DNA from: CBDAKK01 sp965216965 | GTDB lineage: Bacteria; Spirochaetota; Spirochaetia; WTKD01; G963693115 | Assembly: GCA_965216965.1 (NCBI GenBank) | Contig: CBDCGX010000022.1 | Coordinates: 1-64,000, forward strand | Direction of reading: 5' to 3' | DNA length: 64,000 nt | In this document: positions 9,916 through 20,068 of the stretch, one piece after another | How positions within the stretch are numbered: position 1 is the stretch's first letter | Layout: each line of letters opens with the position of its first letter | The notes under the pieces: model-generated | The model's input: the letters and a program-made list of their open reading frames with translations, nothing else | Told to the model about the DNA's origin: nothing | The model's database searches: none | Translations under genes and position numbers: made by a program

Positions 9916-10071
9916 TGTATTTTATAGTAAATCATTTATTTATGCTTTGTCAATTACTTGTAATGCTTTTTAATAATAAATGTAAATGTATAAGGAGAAT
10001 AATATGTATTAATTATAGTATTAAAAATTATATGTTATATAACAAGTAAAGTATTATATACTAAAAGTAGT

Positions 10072-10875
10072 ATGTTTGGAAAATTTATAGGTGGACTTAT
10101 AGGGTTTTATTTTTTAGGGTTTGTGGGAGCCATTATAGGATCTCTTGTAGGACATTTCTTTTTTGATGTTGGAAGTAGGCGTAGAAGAGGAAATAGCGAG
10201 CAAGGAGGAGGATTCTTTGGTGGTGGACATCATGGTTTTGCATTTGGCGGAGCACGTATGCATATGTATAGACAAATACAAGAAATGTATTTTAAATTAT
10301 TCTTTTCTATGCTTGGAAAAATGGCAAAGGCAGATGGAGTCATAAGCAAGGCAGAAGGCGATTATTTTATAGGTGTAACAAACAGCATGAACTTAGATGG
10401 AGATGCAAAGGCGAGGGCAATACAATATTTCAACGAGGCAAAGAGAAGTAGCCATTCTATACATAATATGGCACAACAATTTGCCCATCTTTGTAATGCG
10501 CAACCACAGCTTATGAGGCAAATGATGTATCAACTTGTAGGCATTGCGTCAGCAGATGGGATTATTTCTAGAGAAGAAGAGCAGATATTACGAGAAGTTG
10601 CAAATATTTTTTCCATTTCGCCAGAAGAAGTTGAACATCTTTTTAAATCAGAAGGTGCAAGCACAGAGGCATCGTATCACATACTTGGTGTTTCTAAGGA
10701 TGCTAGTGTCGAAGAAATACAAAAGGCGTATAGAACCCTTTTAAAAGAATACCACCCCGATATTTTACGAAGTAAAGGGTTGCCACAAGAGCTTATGAAG
10801 GATGCAGGAAAACGATTTTTAAATATCCAACAGGCATGGGAAGCCATAAAAAAAGAAAAAGGAATAACAGGGTAA
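10072..10875 (+). CDS. djlA: DjlA-like membrane-anchored J-domain protein
   Basis: Co-chaperone-like protein of 267 residues. Residues 5-30 form a glycine-rich membrane anchor (GGLIGFYFLGFVGAIIG). A glycine-rich linker follows, then a TerB-like helical domain with two KADG/SADG acidic turns (about 80-190), and a C-terminal J-domain (about 205-262) with the essential HPD in EYHPDIL. The order anchor-TerB-J is that of DjlA, which recruits DnaK at the inner membrane. It starts at ATG without a clear Shine-Dalgarno site. The next gene starts 11 bases downstream, suggesting co-transcription. Confidence 0.85.
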   Translation: MFGKFIGGLIGFYFLGFVGAIIGSLVGHFFFDVGSRRRRGNSEQGGGFFGGGHHGFAFGGARMHMYRQIQEMYFKLFFSMLGKMAKADGVISKAEGDYFIGVTNSMNLDGDAKARAIQYFNEAKRSSHSIHNMAQQFAHLCNAQPQLMRQMMYQLVGIASADGIISREEEQILREVANIFSISPEEVEHLFKSEGASTEASYHILGVSKDASVEEIQKAYRTLLKEYHPDILRSKGLPQELMKDAGKRFLNIQQAWEAIKKEKGITG

Positions 10876-10885
10876 ATAGTGTACT

Positions 10886-11665
10886 ATGGGTTTTAAAAAG
10901 ATAGCATTCTTTTTATACATAAGTTTTTTGTGTACTCAGGTAATATCTGCTTATCAAAAAGACTTTGAAACGATTTTATTAACATATCCCAACATGGATG
11001 CAACAGAGTATGTTCTTATTTTGAATAATTCGTTAGAAAAAACACTGCCGTTTTTGGATGATATGGAAATAAATGTTGATCAAAATAAGGAAGAAGATAT
11101 ATATAAAATGATTAGGAAAGTACACCTTGCGTATCTTCGTATATATGCGTATGTGTATCATGAGAGCGATATGAAACGATGGGACAGACAAAAAAAAGGT
11201 CGTGAGTTACTAAAAGAAATAATCGATTGGGGCACAAACATCATGGGAGTATATCCACAATATTCTGATATACGGCGCGTAGTATCAGTAAGCATGCTGA
11301 TTTCTGCAAAACTTGGAATTCAAGGGTTTGACTTTTTTGTTAAAAACAGAAAAACTGCTATTGCTTATGTAGAAGAAGCACTTGCACTAAATGAGGAAAA
11401 TTATATGGCACGAGTTGTACTTAATAATTTTGATTCGCTTGCTATTGCAGTTGTTGGTGCAAAAAAACAAAGAGGCTATGATGCAATTAGTGTTGTTATG
11501 CGAGATACTGTTCCTAAGCCAATACAATTTGAATTTTATATTTCTCAAACCTATGCGTTTCGTCATCGGAGAGAATATGAAAATGTAAAAATCTCACTAA
11601 ATAATGCACGAAAATTATATCCTACGAGTTGGCGTTATAAAGAATTTAAGAAATTTATTAAATGA
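10886..11665 (+). CDS. Exported helical protein of unknown function
   Basis: 259 residues with an N-terminal signal peptide (KKIAFFLYISFLCTQVISA). The mature part is helical, with repeated tyrosine- and alanine-rich helices (AIAYVEEALALNEENYMAR) that resemble TPR-like or TRAP-associated TatT-like folds. No catalytic motif is visible. It probably forms a transcription unit with the DjlA-like gene. Confidence 0.6.
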   Translation: MGFKKIAFFLYISFLCTQVISAYQKDFETILLTYPNMDATEYVLILNNSLEKTLPFLDDMEINVDQNKEEDIYKMIRKVHLAYLRIYAYVYHESDMKRWDRQKKGRELLKEIIDWGTNIMGVYPQYSDIRRVVSVSMLISAKLGIQGFDFFVKNRKTAIAYVEEALALNEENYMARVVLNNFDSLAIAVVGAKKQRGYDAISVVMRDTVPKPIQFEFYISQTYAFRHRREYENVKISLNNARKLYPTSWRYKEFKKFIK

Positions 11666-11674
11666 TCGGATATA

Positions 11675-12079
11675 TCAAAGTATATTATTTTTTTTTGTAA
11701 GCTGTTTCTTAAAAAATGATGTGTAATAGATTTGTTTTTGTATTTTAGCTGTATGATTATCCATCTGTAGAATAAAAAGATTAATGCCGTTTTTAATTGT
11801 TTGTATTTCTTCATAAAAAGAATCTATTGTGCTTTTTATTTTTTTAGAAGTATTGGGAATTGTCTTTACGAGTGCATCAATGCACAATTGATATTGCTGA
11901 ATGCTTTGAATCCTTTCACAGAGCGATGCGATAGCATTTTCTAAAAAAACAACATTTATATTTTTATTATCTGCTTTAAAAATATCGCTACATTTTTCTA
12001 TAAGGGTTTTGGTTGTTTCAATAATATGCTTTTGTGTTTGTATCCAACCTTCTAATTGATGTATGTTCTTTTCTTTCAT
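11675..12079 (-). CDS. Small coiled-coil protein, possible FlgN/FliT-like chaperone
   Basis: 134 residues, almost entirely helical and charged, with no membrane segment. It lies 35 bp downstream of fliS on the same strand. Size, helical make-up and position fit a flagellar export chaperone such as FlgN or FliT, but sequence in that family is too variable for recognition by eye. The functional label is inference. Confidence 0.5.
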   Translation of the reverse strand: MKEKNIHQLEGWIQTQKHIIETTKTLIEKCSDIFKADNKNINVVFLENAIASLCERIQSIQQYQLCIDALVKTIPNTSKKIKSTIDSFYEEIQTIKNGINLFILQMDNHTAKIQKQIYYTSFFKKQLTKKNNIL

Positions 12080-12114
12080 TTTTTAATTGTATTCATATTG
12101 CAATAGTTTGTAAA

Positions 12115-12549
12115 CTATCCTGTAATATTAAGACCGCTATTATGACTTGTAGTAGGAGATGGAGATGATTGAGATGCAACTCTCCAGCTTTCTAGAAGTT
12201 CGGCTAAGAAATCTTTAACACTTTTAATTTTTTCTGGTTGTTTTTGTGCATTTGCAATGCTTAATTCTTTGTTAAAGAAAAGATAAATATTTAATAAATT
12301 ATCACATAGGTCGGGTGCTACGTCTCTGTTAAGTGCTCCAGCGAGTTCTGTGATAATTTCTTGTGCATGAGTGATTTTATTATTTACAACATCGTAATTC
12401 CTAAAATCTTTTTCTTGCAATACAGATAAGGCAATTTCTAAACTCTCAATAGCTTTTTCATATAACATTAGTATTATTTTACCGTTATCTGCAGTTTTTA
12501 TTGATGTTTCTTTATAAAGTCTTGCGACATCGTTACTATTTGTATTCAT
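12115..12549 (-). CDS. fliS: Flagellar secretion chaperone FliS
   Basis: 144 residues of the all-helical FliS type. The characteristic early segment KIILMLYEKAIESL is followed by helices containing NNKITHAQEIITELAGALN and LLNIYLFFNKEL. FliS binds the C-terminus of flagellin in the cytoplasm and keeps it export-competent. This is direct evidence that the organism makes flagella, though flagellin genes are not in the window. Confidence 0.9.
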   Translation of the reverse strand: MNTNSNDVARLYKETSIKTADNGKIILMLYEKAIESLEIALSVLQEKDFRNYDVVNNKITHAQEIITELAGALNRDVAPDLCDNLLNIYLFFNKELSIANAQKQPEKIKSVKDFLAELLESWRVASQSSPSPTTSHNSGLNITG

Positions 12550-12640
12550 AATTGTGTATATATAATATTATATTTTAATTTGTATAAAATATCGGATGAT
12601 TGTATGTGGAATTTAACTATTTAGGTACAAATATAGGAAT

Positions 12641-13183
12641 TTATCTATTGTTTAAATGAGAGAATTTGACACATTCTTCCTCTGTATATAACTCAGAAAT
12701 TGGAGCGGGATTAAGTTCGTAGCTAAGCGACAATTCATAACATAAATCATCTCGCCACGGGAGATTGTCTCTATGTCTTTCAAAAGGAATTTTACGAACT
12801 ATTTGAGGAATAGTATGCCCACCCTCTTTTTTGTAAGTAATGACTGCAAACTCGCCAGTTCCTATATATACTATTTCTTCTCCTTTATCTAATGTTTCTT
12901 GATGCTTTATTTTTTCTAGTGCAGTTGTAAAACTTATAGGAGCATCTGTTGATTCGTCATAAAATGCGATAAATACATCCTTTGGAATATCTGTTGTTGT
13001 ATCTGGCATTTTTGGTTTTTTGATATTAGGTAAGTTTTCTGGGATGTTTCTTTTAGAGACAAAAGAGGAAGCATGCTTTCTTTTTTGAGTCAGTTGTTCA
13101 TATATCATGTCAATAACGTTATTTGAAACCTTTTTATGAGAAGTATTTCTTCGCTTTTTGTAATAAGCATTTTTATTTTTCAT
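12641..13183 (-). CDS. Hypothetical basic protein
   Basis: About 180 residues when started at the second methionine (MKNKNAYYKKRR), which avoids overlap with divergent polA. The N-terminal 60 residues are lysine/arginine-rich and probably disordered. The C-terminal part looks folded (VFIAFYDESTDAPISF, EIVYIGTGEFAVITY). No family recognised. It is divergent from polA with a very short intergenic gap, so the two promoters overlap or face each other. Confidence 0.6.
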   Translation of the reverse strand: MKNKNAYYKKRRNTSHKKVSNNVIDMIYEQLTQKRKHASSFVSKRNIPENLPNIKKPKMPDTTTDIPKDVFIAFYDESTDAPISFTTALEKIKHQETLDKGEEIVYIGTGEFAVITYKKEGGHTIPQIVRKIPFERHRDNLPWRDDLCYELSLSYELNPAPISELYTEEECVKFSHLNNR

Positions 13184-13208
13184 GTAATATATATTACAAT
13201 AATAAAAG

Positions 13209-16042
13209 ATGAAAAGCAAGCTATATATACTTGATGGACACGGAATTATTTTCCGTTCTTACTATGCTCATATAAAAAATCCTCTTAGAAATTCAAAAGA
13301 TGAGAACACATCGGCAATTTTTGGGTTTTTTCAGACTATCAAAAAAATATTTGAGTTATATAAACCCCAAAAATTTATTATAGTATTTGATACTCCTGGT
13401 CCTTCGTTTAGGAATGAGATATACAAAGAGTATAAAGCTAACCGACAAAAAACCCCCGAAGACCTCATAAATCAAATACAACCCATATATGACATATTAG
13501 AGGCTATGAACATAGCTACAGTAAGCACTTCGGGAGTAGAAGCTGATGATGTTATTGCAAGTATAGCAAGCCAGAGAAGTCAAGGTTTAGAAGAAACAGT
13601 GGTTATAAGTAGTGATAAGGATCTTTTCCAAATTATAAATGAAAACACTACTATACTCCGTCCGACATCTTCTTCTTCGGAGTATGTAAAAGTTGATGAA
13701 AAGTGGCTCAAGAAGAAATGGAATCTTTCTCCAACACAAATTCTTGATTATCTTTCATTGGTAGGTGATTCTAGCGATAATATTCCTGGCGTTGCGGGAG
13801 TAGGAGAAAAAACGGCACTTGCACTTTTACATACATATAAATCACTTGTTGTAATTTATGAAAATCTTAATTTTATCAAGGATACGTGGAGAAAAAAACT
13901 TATTGATGGAAAAGATAATGCCTTTCTTAGTCACAAGTTAATAACACTTAAACGGGATGTTGCAGTTCCATCACATTCTTTACAATATAGCGTATTGCAA
14001 TGGGAAAACGCAAGACAGCTTTTTCTTCGCTATGAAATATTTACTTTTGCAAAGATAGCAAAAAGTAGTACAGCACATCAGTTTTATAAGGATAATGTAC
14101 ACGTTGAAAAAAACGTACATCTGTCATCCAGAGATAATGCAGATGTACATTCTTCTTATTATAGTAGTCCTCACAAGGGAATATATAAGGCACTCACTTC
14201 TATGCAAGAAATAAAAAAAATAGTGGATATTGGATTGCAACAAAAATACATAAGCATAGATATAGAAACAGATAGTCTTGATAGGTTTGGTGCAGATCTT
14301 GTGGGTATTTCGCTTTCTGTAACTCCCCATGAAGGATTCTACATACCTATTGTATGTCCAGAAAAGGATGCAATGGTCCCTAAACAAGATGTACAAGAAG
14401 CACTTGATCCGCTTTTTAAAAATAAAAATTGCACACTTATTTTTCACAATGCAAAGTTTGATATTCCTCTATTGAGTAAATGGGGATTTGCGTATGATAT
14501 TAAGCACCCGTTAAAGATATTTGATACACTCGTTGCGGGATGGATGTGTGATGCCACTTTGCGAAATTATGGGATGGATCACTTGTCTCGGTCTTTCTTA
14601 AAATATATACCTATTTCATATTCCTCTGTAATTAAGAGTATTCCACAATGCACAAACGAAGGGAGATTCACCTAGCAAAAATGCAAAGGGAAATATATCA
14701 AGTGAAAATAAAATATTTTCTGCAGTGCCACTTGAACATGCTATCATATATGCTTCTGAAGATGCCGATGTTACACTTCGTTTATACAAACATTTTTCTC
14801 CCATTATGAAAGAACAAAAAACAGAAAGTATTTTTTGGGATATTGAAATGTCAATTTTAACTCTTATTATGAATATGGAAAAAAGAGGAATATTAATAGA
14901 TACAGAGTGGCTTTTCTCGCTTTCTCATAATTTTGAGAAAATTCTTCAAGAACTTACAAAGGAAATCTATGATCTTTGTGGAAAAGAATTTAATATTGAC
15001 TCAACAAATGCAATTACAAGAAGTGCTTTTTACCGATTTAAAACTTGTCTCGTTTAAAAAAACAAAGACAGGATTTAGCACTGATGTAGGCGTGTTGCAA
15101 AAACTTTCCTATCAGCATGAAGTTCCAGAGAAAATACTTCAATATAGACATGTTGCAAAGTTAAAAAATACCTATACAGACACATTGCCATTGCAAATAC
15201 ATAAGCATACTGGACGCATTCATACTTCATTCCATCAGACCGGAACTGAAACAGGGAGAATTTCAAGTAAAAATCCTAATTTACAAAATATTCCCGTGAG
15301 AGATGAACTTGGGAAAAAAATAAGAAGAGCGTTTATTGCACCTCAAGAAAGCATATTGGTGAGTGCAGATTATTCTCAAATTGAACTCGTTGTACTTGCG
15401 CATTTTTCAAAAGATAAAAATCTCGTTCAGGCATTTAGAGATGGAGCAGATATTCATACACGCACTGCATCTTTACTTATGAGGATCCCCGAAGATGAGG
15501 TGAGTGAAAAACAACGTCGTATTGCAAAAAGTATAAATTTTGGCATTATATATGGCATGTCAGCATTTCGTTTGGGAAATGAGCTTTCTATTCCGCAAAA
15601 ACAAGCAAGAGAATTTATTGAAGAATATTTTATTGAGTTTAGTGGAGTGTCTCAATTTATAAAGGATGTTGAAAGACAAACAGAAAAGGATGGGTATACT
15701 CAAACCCTGCTTGGTCGTCGTCGCAGTATTTACACCATACATAGTCAAAATAAAAATATAAAAAATGCAGCAAATAGAATGGCAATAAATACTACCATAC
15801 AAGGATCTGCTGCAGATATTGTAAAATGTGCAATGCTTGCAGTTGATGAAGAATTGCAAAAACAAAATTGCAAAAGCGTTATTATATTGCAAATACACGA
15901 TGAGATTTTACTTGAATGCCCTGAGACTGAGCTAGAAATAGTCACAGAAATTCTTAAACAAAAAATGAAGAAGGCATATACACTTTCTGTGCCACTTTCT
16001 GTGTCTATCTCTTATGGAAAAAATTGGGGACAGTTGAAATAA
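13209..16042 (+). CDS. polA: DNA polymerase I (frame broken at two sites)
   Basis: Full three-domain polymerase I. The 5'-3' exonuclease is about residues 1-290 (DGHGIIFRSYYA, GVEADDVIA, SDKDLFQ). A 3'-5' exonuclease keeps its carboxylates (SIDIETDS, FHNAKFDI, YASEDADVTLRLY), so proofreading should be intact. The polymerase has motif A (DYSQIEL), motif B (RRIAKSINFGIIYG) and motif C (QIHDEILLE). The frame is broken twice: near 14661-14664, with stop at 14675, and at about 15009, with stop at 15057. In both places dropping one base restores the family sequence (for the second, STKQLQEVLF). Either the enzyme is made from pieces, or these are sequence errors. The stop codon abuts the coaE start. 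Confidence 0.9.
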
Positions 16043-16633
16043 ATGATTATAGGCATTACTGGAAAATATTGTGCCGGAAAAACTACGCTTACACACGTTT
16101 TCTTACAAAAAGGATTTTATAAAATTGATGTGGATACAGTAGGACATAAGGTATTGCAAGAAAAACGAAAGAATATTGTAGCTGTTTTTGGAAGTGATAT
16201 TGAAAGTATTTCTAATGGGGTAAGAAGTGTAAATCGGAAAAAACTTGGAAAGATAGTGTTTGCTAATAGTAAAAAATTATGCTTACTTGAAACCATTGTA
16301 CATCCATTAATGATTAAATATGTGCAAGACGCACTATATGATAATAAAGATAAGAATATAATTATTTGTTCTACATTATTATATTCTATGAGTTTATATA
16401 ACCTATGCAATAAAATTGTAATAGTACATGCTCCTTATATTGTGCGGTTCTTAAGAGCTTTACGTAGAGATAAATTAAATGTAATACAAGTTCTTCAGAG
16501 ATTCTTTATTCAAAGAAAATTGTTTTCTAGGAAAATAATTAAAGTTCTAAAAGAAAATGCCGAGATTTTTACTGTAAGAGGAATACAAACACAGAAGCAA
16601 TATCATGGTTTTGTTAATTCTCTTATATCTTGA
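16043..16633 (+). CDS. coaE: Dephospho-CoA kinase
   Basis: 196 residues; last step of coenzyme A synthesis, phosphorylating the ribose 3'-OH of dephospho-CoA. The P-loop is GKYCAGKTT, followed by the family's DVDTVGHKVL and ETIVHPLM segments. The ATG follows the polA stop directly (TAAATG), so translation is probably coupled. Length is normal for the family. Confidence 0.88.
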   Translation: MIIGITGKYCAGKTTLTHVFLQKGFYKIDVDTVGHKVLQEKRKNIVAVFGSDIESISNGVRSVNRKKLGKIVFANSKKLCLLETIVHPLMIKYVQDALYDNKDKNIIICSTLLYSMSLYNLCNKIVIVHAPYIVRFLRALRRDKLNVIQVLQRFFIQRKLFSRKIIKVLKENAEIFTVRGIQTQKQYHGFVNSLIS

Positions 16634-16648
16634 TTAAGGAGATTTGAA

Positions 16649-17576
16649 ATGAACAAAGAGTATACCAACACTCAATACAATGAGGAAAATGATGTGTCAC
16701 AAAACAGCGATATGGATACTCATAATATGTCTAACAAAGAAAACATCTCTCAAGAAATGAATGATAAGAATCATGCAATGCTATCTCAAGAATTAGTATC
16801 TCATAAAAATGAGAAATTTATTGTGATTGCATTAATATCTGCTATTACAATTATTGCAATGGTAATTGGAGTTGGGTGGGCAGTTTTTTATCCTAGAACA
16901 GCAGTAGCTCTTACGTCTGATAAGAATGCCACAAATAAAATAAGTCAAGACGTAGATACAAGGGCAGACATATCTGATTTTAGTGTAAGCGACCCAATTG
17001 CAGATAATAACGAAGAGATTATTATTGTATATGGAGAAAATAAGCAACAAGAAGATCTTTCTAGTAATAGTAATGATTCTCAAAATAAAGAATCGCCGGT
17101 TGTTCAATCCCAAAGCAACCCCATTAAGAAAAGAGAGCTCTCATCAGTATCGTCACAAAAAAATATAAAAAACAAGCAAGCAGTATCTTTAAATAAAGCA
17201 AAGGAAACATTTGTATCAAGCAATAAAAAAACTACGGCATCTTTGCATAATGTAAAAAAAGCCCGCCGTAGTGAACAAACCGCATGCGGTAGTCACTACT
17301 GCTCCAAAGAAACAAACTCCTAATGTACAAAAAAAGACCAAAACAATATATTGGGTGCAAGTGTTTTCTACAAACAATAGAGAAAAGGCTAATGTAATTA
17401 AAAAGACTCTTGAACAACAAGGGATAGCACTTTCTATTGTTACTAAAAATGTAAATCAGAAACTTTACTACAGACTTAGAATTGGACCATATTACAATAA
17501 ATCCGAAAGTAATAAATTTTTAGAATGGGTAAAGCGAGACTATAAAGACGCATATGTTACAGAAAACTATATTTAG
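16649..17576 (+). CDS. SPOR-domain membrane protein (one frame break)
   Basis: Single-pass protein. A polar cytoplasmic N-terminus of about 65 residues leads to one membrane helix (IALISAITIIAMVIGVGWA), then a long low-complexity periplasmic linker rich in Ser, Lys and Asn, and a C-terminal SPOR domain (WVQVFSTNNREKANVIKKTL, YYRLRIGPY). SPOR domains bind denuded peptidoglycan at division sites. The frame breaks between 17261 and 17267, where one extra base separates the linker (stop at 17323) from the SPOR part, which runs 17268-17576. With one base fewer it is about 308 residues. Confidence 0.8.
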
Positions 17577-17622
17577 GACTTTGTTTTTTTTTATAAAAAA
17601 GTTATTATAGCAATTAAATTAA

Positions 17623-17694
17623 AGGCGTTGGCCGGATTTGAACCGGCGAATAAAGGTTTTGCAGACCTCTCCCTTACCACTTGGGTACAACGCC
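17623..17694 (-). tRNA. tRNA-Cys (anticodon GCA)
   Basis: Minus strand, 72 nt. GGCGTTG pairs with CAACGCC, the anticodon loop is CTGCAAA, the T-arm reads CCGGTTCAAATCCGG, and the discriminator is U as expected for tRNA-Cys. No encoded CCA. Confidence 0.93.
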
Positions 17695-17727
17695 ATTTAT
17701 TATTCATTATAGCGATTATAGCCTTTA

Positions 17728-18171
17728 TTAGGTTAGGTATAGGTAGAAATATTGCAAATTTCTCGCGATTGTAAAAAATATTGAAATCTCGGAACGTGCA
17801 CTTTTTATGCTATCAGAAGCATGTATTACGTTTGCAGATATGGAAAGGGCAAAATCACCTCGTATAGTTCCAGGAGATGCATCAATAGGGTTTGTTGCTC
17901 CACATAGTTGTCTACATACAGCCACCGCTTCATTACCGCCAATAACAAATGCAAATATAGGTTCAGACGTCATATACTTTACGGTAGATAGATAAAATGG
18001 TTGTTTTTTGTGTTGGGCGTATAGTTTTTCGATTTGTGATTTCTTAGGAACAAGGAGTTTACATCCTAATATATCTAAGTTTTTTTGTTCTATACGTGTA
18101 AGTATTACACCAACGATCTTTTGTTTTTGGACGCCAGGTTTAAGAAGTATGAGTTCTTTTTGATAAGACAT
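17728..18171 (-). CDS. ndk: Nucleoside diphosphate kinase
   Basis: 147 residues. It exchanges the gamma-phosphate between nucleoside triphosphates and diphosphates. It shows the N-terminal LILLKPGVQK and the active-site segment NVIHASDS, with His as the phosphorylated residue, preceded by PGTIRGDFA. Length is normal. It ends close to tRNA-Cys, which follows on the same strand. Confidence 0.92.
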   Translation of the reverse strand: MSYQKELILLKPGVQKQKIVGVILTRIEQKNLDILGCKLLVPKKSQIEKLYAQHKKQPFYLSTVKYMTSEPIFAFVIGGNEAVAVCRQLCGATNPIDASPGTIRGDFALSISANVIHASDSIKSARSEISIFFTIARNLQYFYLYLT

Positions 18172-18278
18172 ATAATTTATTATATAATAAATTTAAGAAT
18201 GAGAATTATATTTCTTTGAGTTTTATTTTAAAAGTAAGAAGTTAAATAATTCATTTGTTTTATAATTGTAGATGTCAT

Positions 18279-18989
18279 ATGAAAAAAATATTTATATATA
18301 CAACACTGTTTTCTATATTTTTTATTACATTATATGGCTATTCTCAGGTTTTACCTAGGGCTGGAAGGAATAGCGTCCCTATAGAAACAGCAGATAATTT
18401 TATGGAGAAAGTCTCGAAAAAATATTCTGAATTTAAAGATTTTCAGGCTAATATAAATATTTTTAAACAACAGGAAAAAAGCAAGGGGGTATTGTATTCT
18501 AAGCCACCAAATAAATTAAGAATTAATTTTACTGTTCCCCTTGGTCAGATAATCTCAAGTGATGGGGAAGATTTTTATGTTTATATACCCCAGCAAAACG
18601 TTGTGCTTTATCAGAAAAAAAACAAAGGTACTTCTACCGGAAGTTTTGTAAGTTCAAGTGGGCTTAATTTATTGCTTACTAAATATATTGTTTCTTACGA
18701 AGATAAACCTAGATTTGTTTCTGTAAAAATTGGATTACAAATGATGCCTGTAATGAAAATAAAACTTCAGTGGAGGTCGCCCTCACAAAGTTTTAGGGAA
18801 ATGATTCTTTTTATAGGAAGAGACTTGTTATTGTATAGAGTAGATGCTATAACATATAATAGAACTAATGTAAAGTTTGTATTTTCTAATATACAAGTAA
18901 ACAAGGGCATTCCAGACGCACGGTTTGTTTATGATCCGCCTGCTACCGCTCACTTAGTTGAAGATTTTTTATTTGAAGGGAAAAAATAG
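18279..18989 (+). CDS. lolA: LolA-like outer-membrane lipoprotein carrier
   Basis: About 236 residues from the ATG at 18279, which starts a good signal peptide (KKIFIYTTLFSIFFITLYGYS). The mature part has the LolA/LolB half-barrel pattern: a KYSEFKDFQANINIFKQ strand, KPPNKLRINF, GEDFYVYIPQQNVVLYQ. LolA carries lipoproteins across the periplasm to the outer membrane, which fits the many lipobox proteins here. The stop is two bases before the next start, so it is co-transcribed with the rodZ-like gene. Confidence 0.75.
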   Translation: MKKIFIYTTLFSIFFITLYGYSQVLPRAGRNSVPIETADNFMEKVSKKYSEFKDFQANINIFKQQEKSKGVLYSKPPNKLRINFTVPLGQIISSDGEDFYVYIPQQNVVLYQKKNKGTSTGSFVSSSGLNLLLTKYIVSYEDKPRFVSVKIGLQMMPVMKIKLQWRSPSQSFREMILFIGRDLLLYRVDAITYNRTNVKFVFSNIQVNKGIPDARFVYDPPATAHLVEDFLFEGKK

Positions 18990-18991
18990 TA

Positions 18992-20063
18992 ATGACACAA
19001 GAATACGGAACGTACCTGAAAGAACAGAGAGAAAAACAAAAGATTAGTGTAGATAAAGTATGCAAAGATACTCGAATGACTAAGAGTGTGCTACTTGCAC
19101 TAGAAAGTATGCATAGGGAGGAATTTCCATCTGAATGTATATATTAAGGGATTTATTAGGCTGTATGCAGAATACCTTAAATTAGACGCACAAGAAATAA
19201 TTAGGATGTTTGAAGGAAACATTATCTCAGAAACACCTATAGAATTTAATATTATTAGTATAAAAACTCCAAAGAAGAAACGCCGCATTAAAGTATATCT
19301 TTTGGTGTGTTTATTAATTATTGTGATAGGAGGGGGATGGTTTCTTGTACGGTGGATGCAAACCCGTGATATACGTTTTACAGGAGAAAATACAAAAAGT
19401 AATAGTGTACAAAAACAAAATGATGTTCAGATTATAGAAGGAATTTATGAAAATACTTTTGCTATTCGCCAGAAAGCAATACTTGTGAAAGAGAATGATC
19501 GTGCACAATTTACTGTAAAATCTTTAGATCCTGCTGTGATTATTGTAGATAATAAGCAATATACCCTCAAGAAGGGGGTGCCTCAACAAGTGTTTTTGCC
19601 AAATGGAAAAATATATACCATTGTTTTAAGGAGAACTGACCTATTACAAAACAAATTGCAACTTAGGTTTGATTCTCGAGTAAGCACAAATATTATATTT
19701 TCTCCGGGTACTAAAGATACAGACAAGCAATCTCCTGAATTGATAAAAAGAGATGGAGTAGTGACTGTATTAAAAACAACTACAAGACCAGAACCCATAC
19801 GTCTTATTATCACAAGTAATGGGTCGGGATTGTACTATCGATATGAGACTCCTAGTGAGCACAAAGAAGGTATTCTTTCGACTTCGATAACAATAAAGCA
19901 TAATGATTATATAGATGTTTATGTATCTAATTCTACTCTTTCGGATATTAATGTAAATGATATAAAGATCCCCAATTTTTCTGATAGTCTTCCTTTGACA
20001 TTTAGAGTGGTATGGAAAGTGGAAGGCAATAAAGCTTTGCTTGAACTTATACCAACTCCATAA
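18992..20063 (+). CDS. rodZ: RodZ-like HTH/membrane protein (one frame break)
   Basis: The N-terminal HTH_25 domain (LKEQREKQKISVDKVCKDTR, then VYIKGFIRLYAEYLKLD) is followed by a basic stretch, one membrane helix (VYLLVCLLIIVIGGGWFLV) and a periplasmic C-terminal DUF4115-like beta domain. This is the architecture of RodZ, which links MreB to the wall-elongation machinery. The frame breaks inside the HTH domain: an extra T at about 19136 causes a stop at 19147, and skipping it restores FPSEVYIKGF. The remainder is open to 20063. The rodZ symbol rests on architecture, not on close similarity. Confidence 0.75.
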
Positions 20064-20068
20064 TTATT

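Noticed and set aside
9988..10071. Gene starting after AAGGAGAATAAT upstream of the DjlA-like gene
   Set aside because: The ATG there is followed almost at once by a stop codon; no open frame exists.
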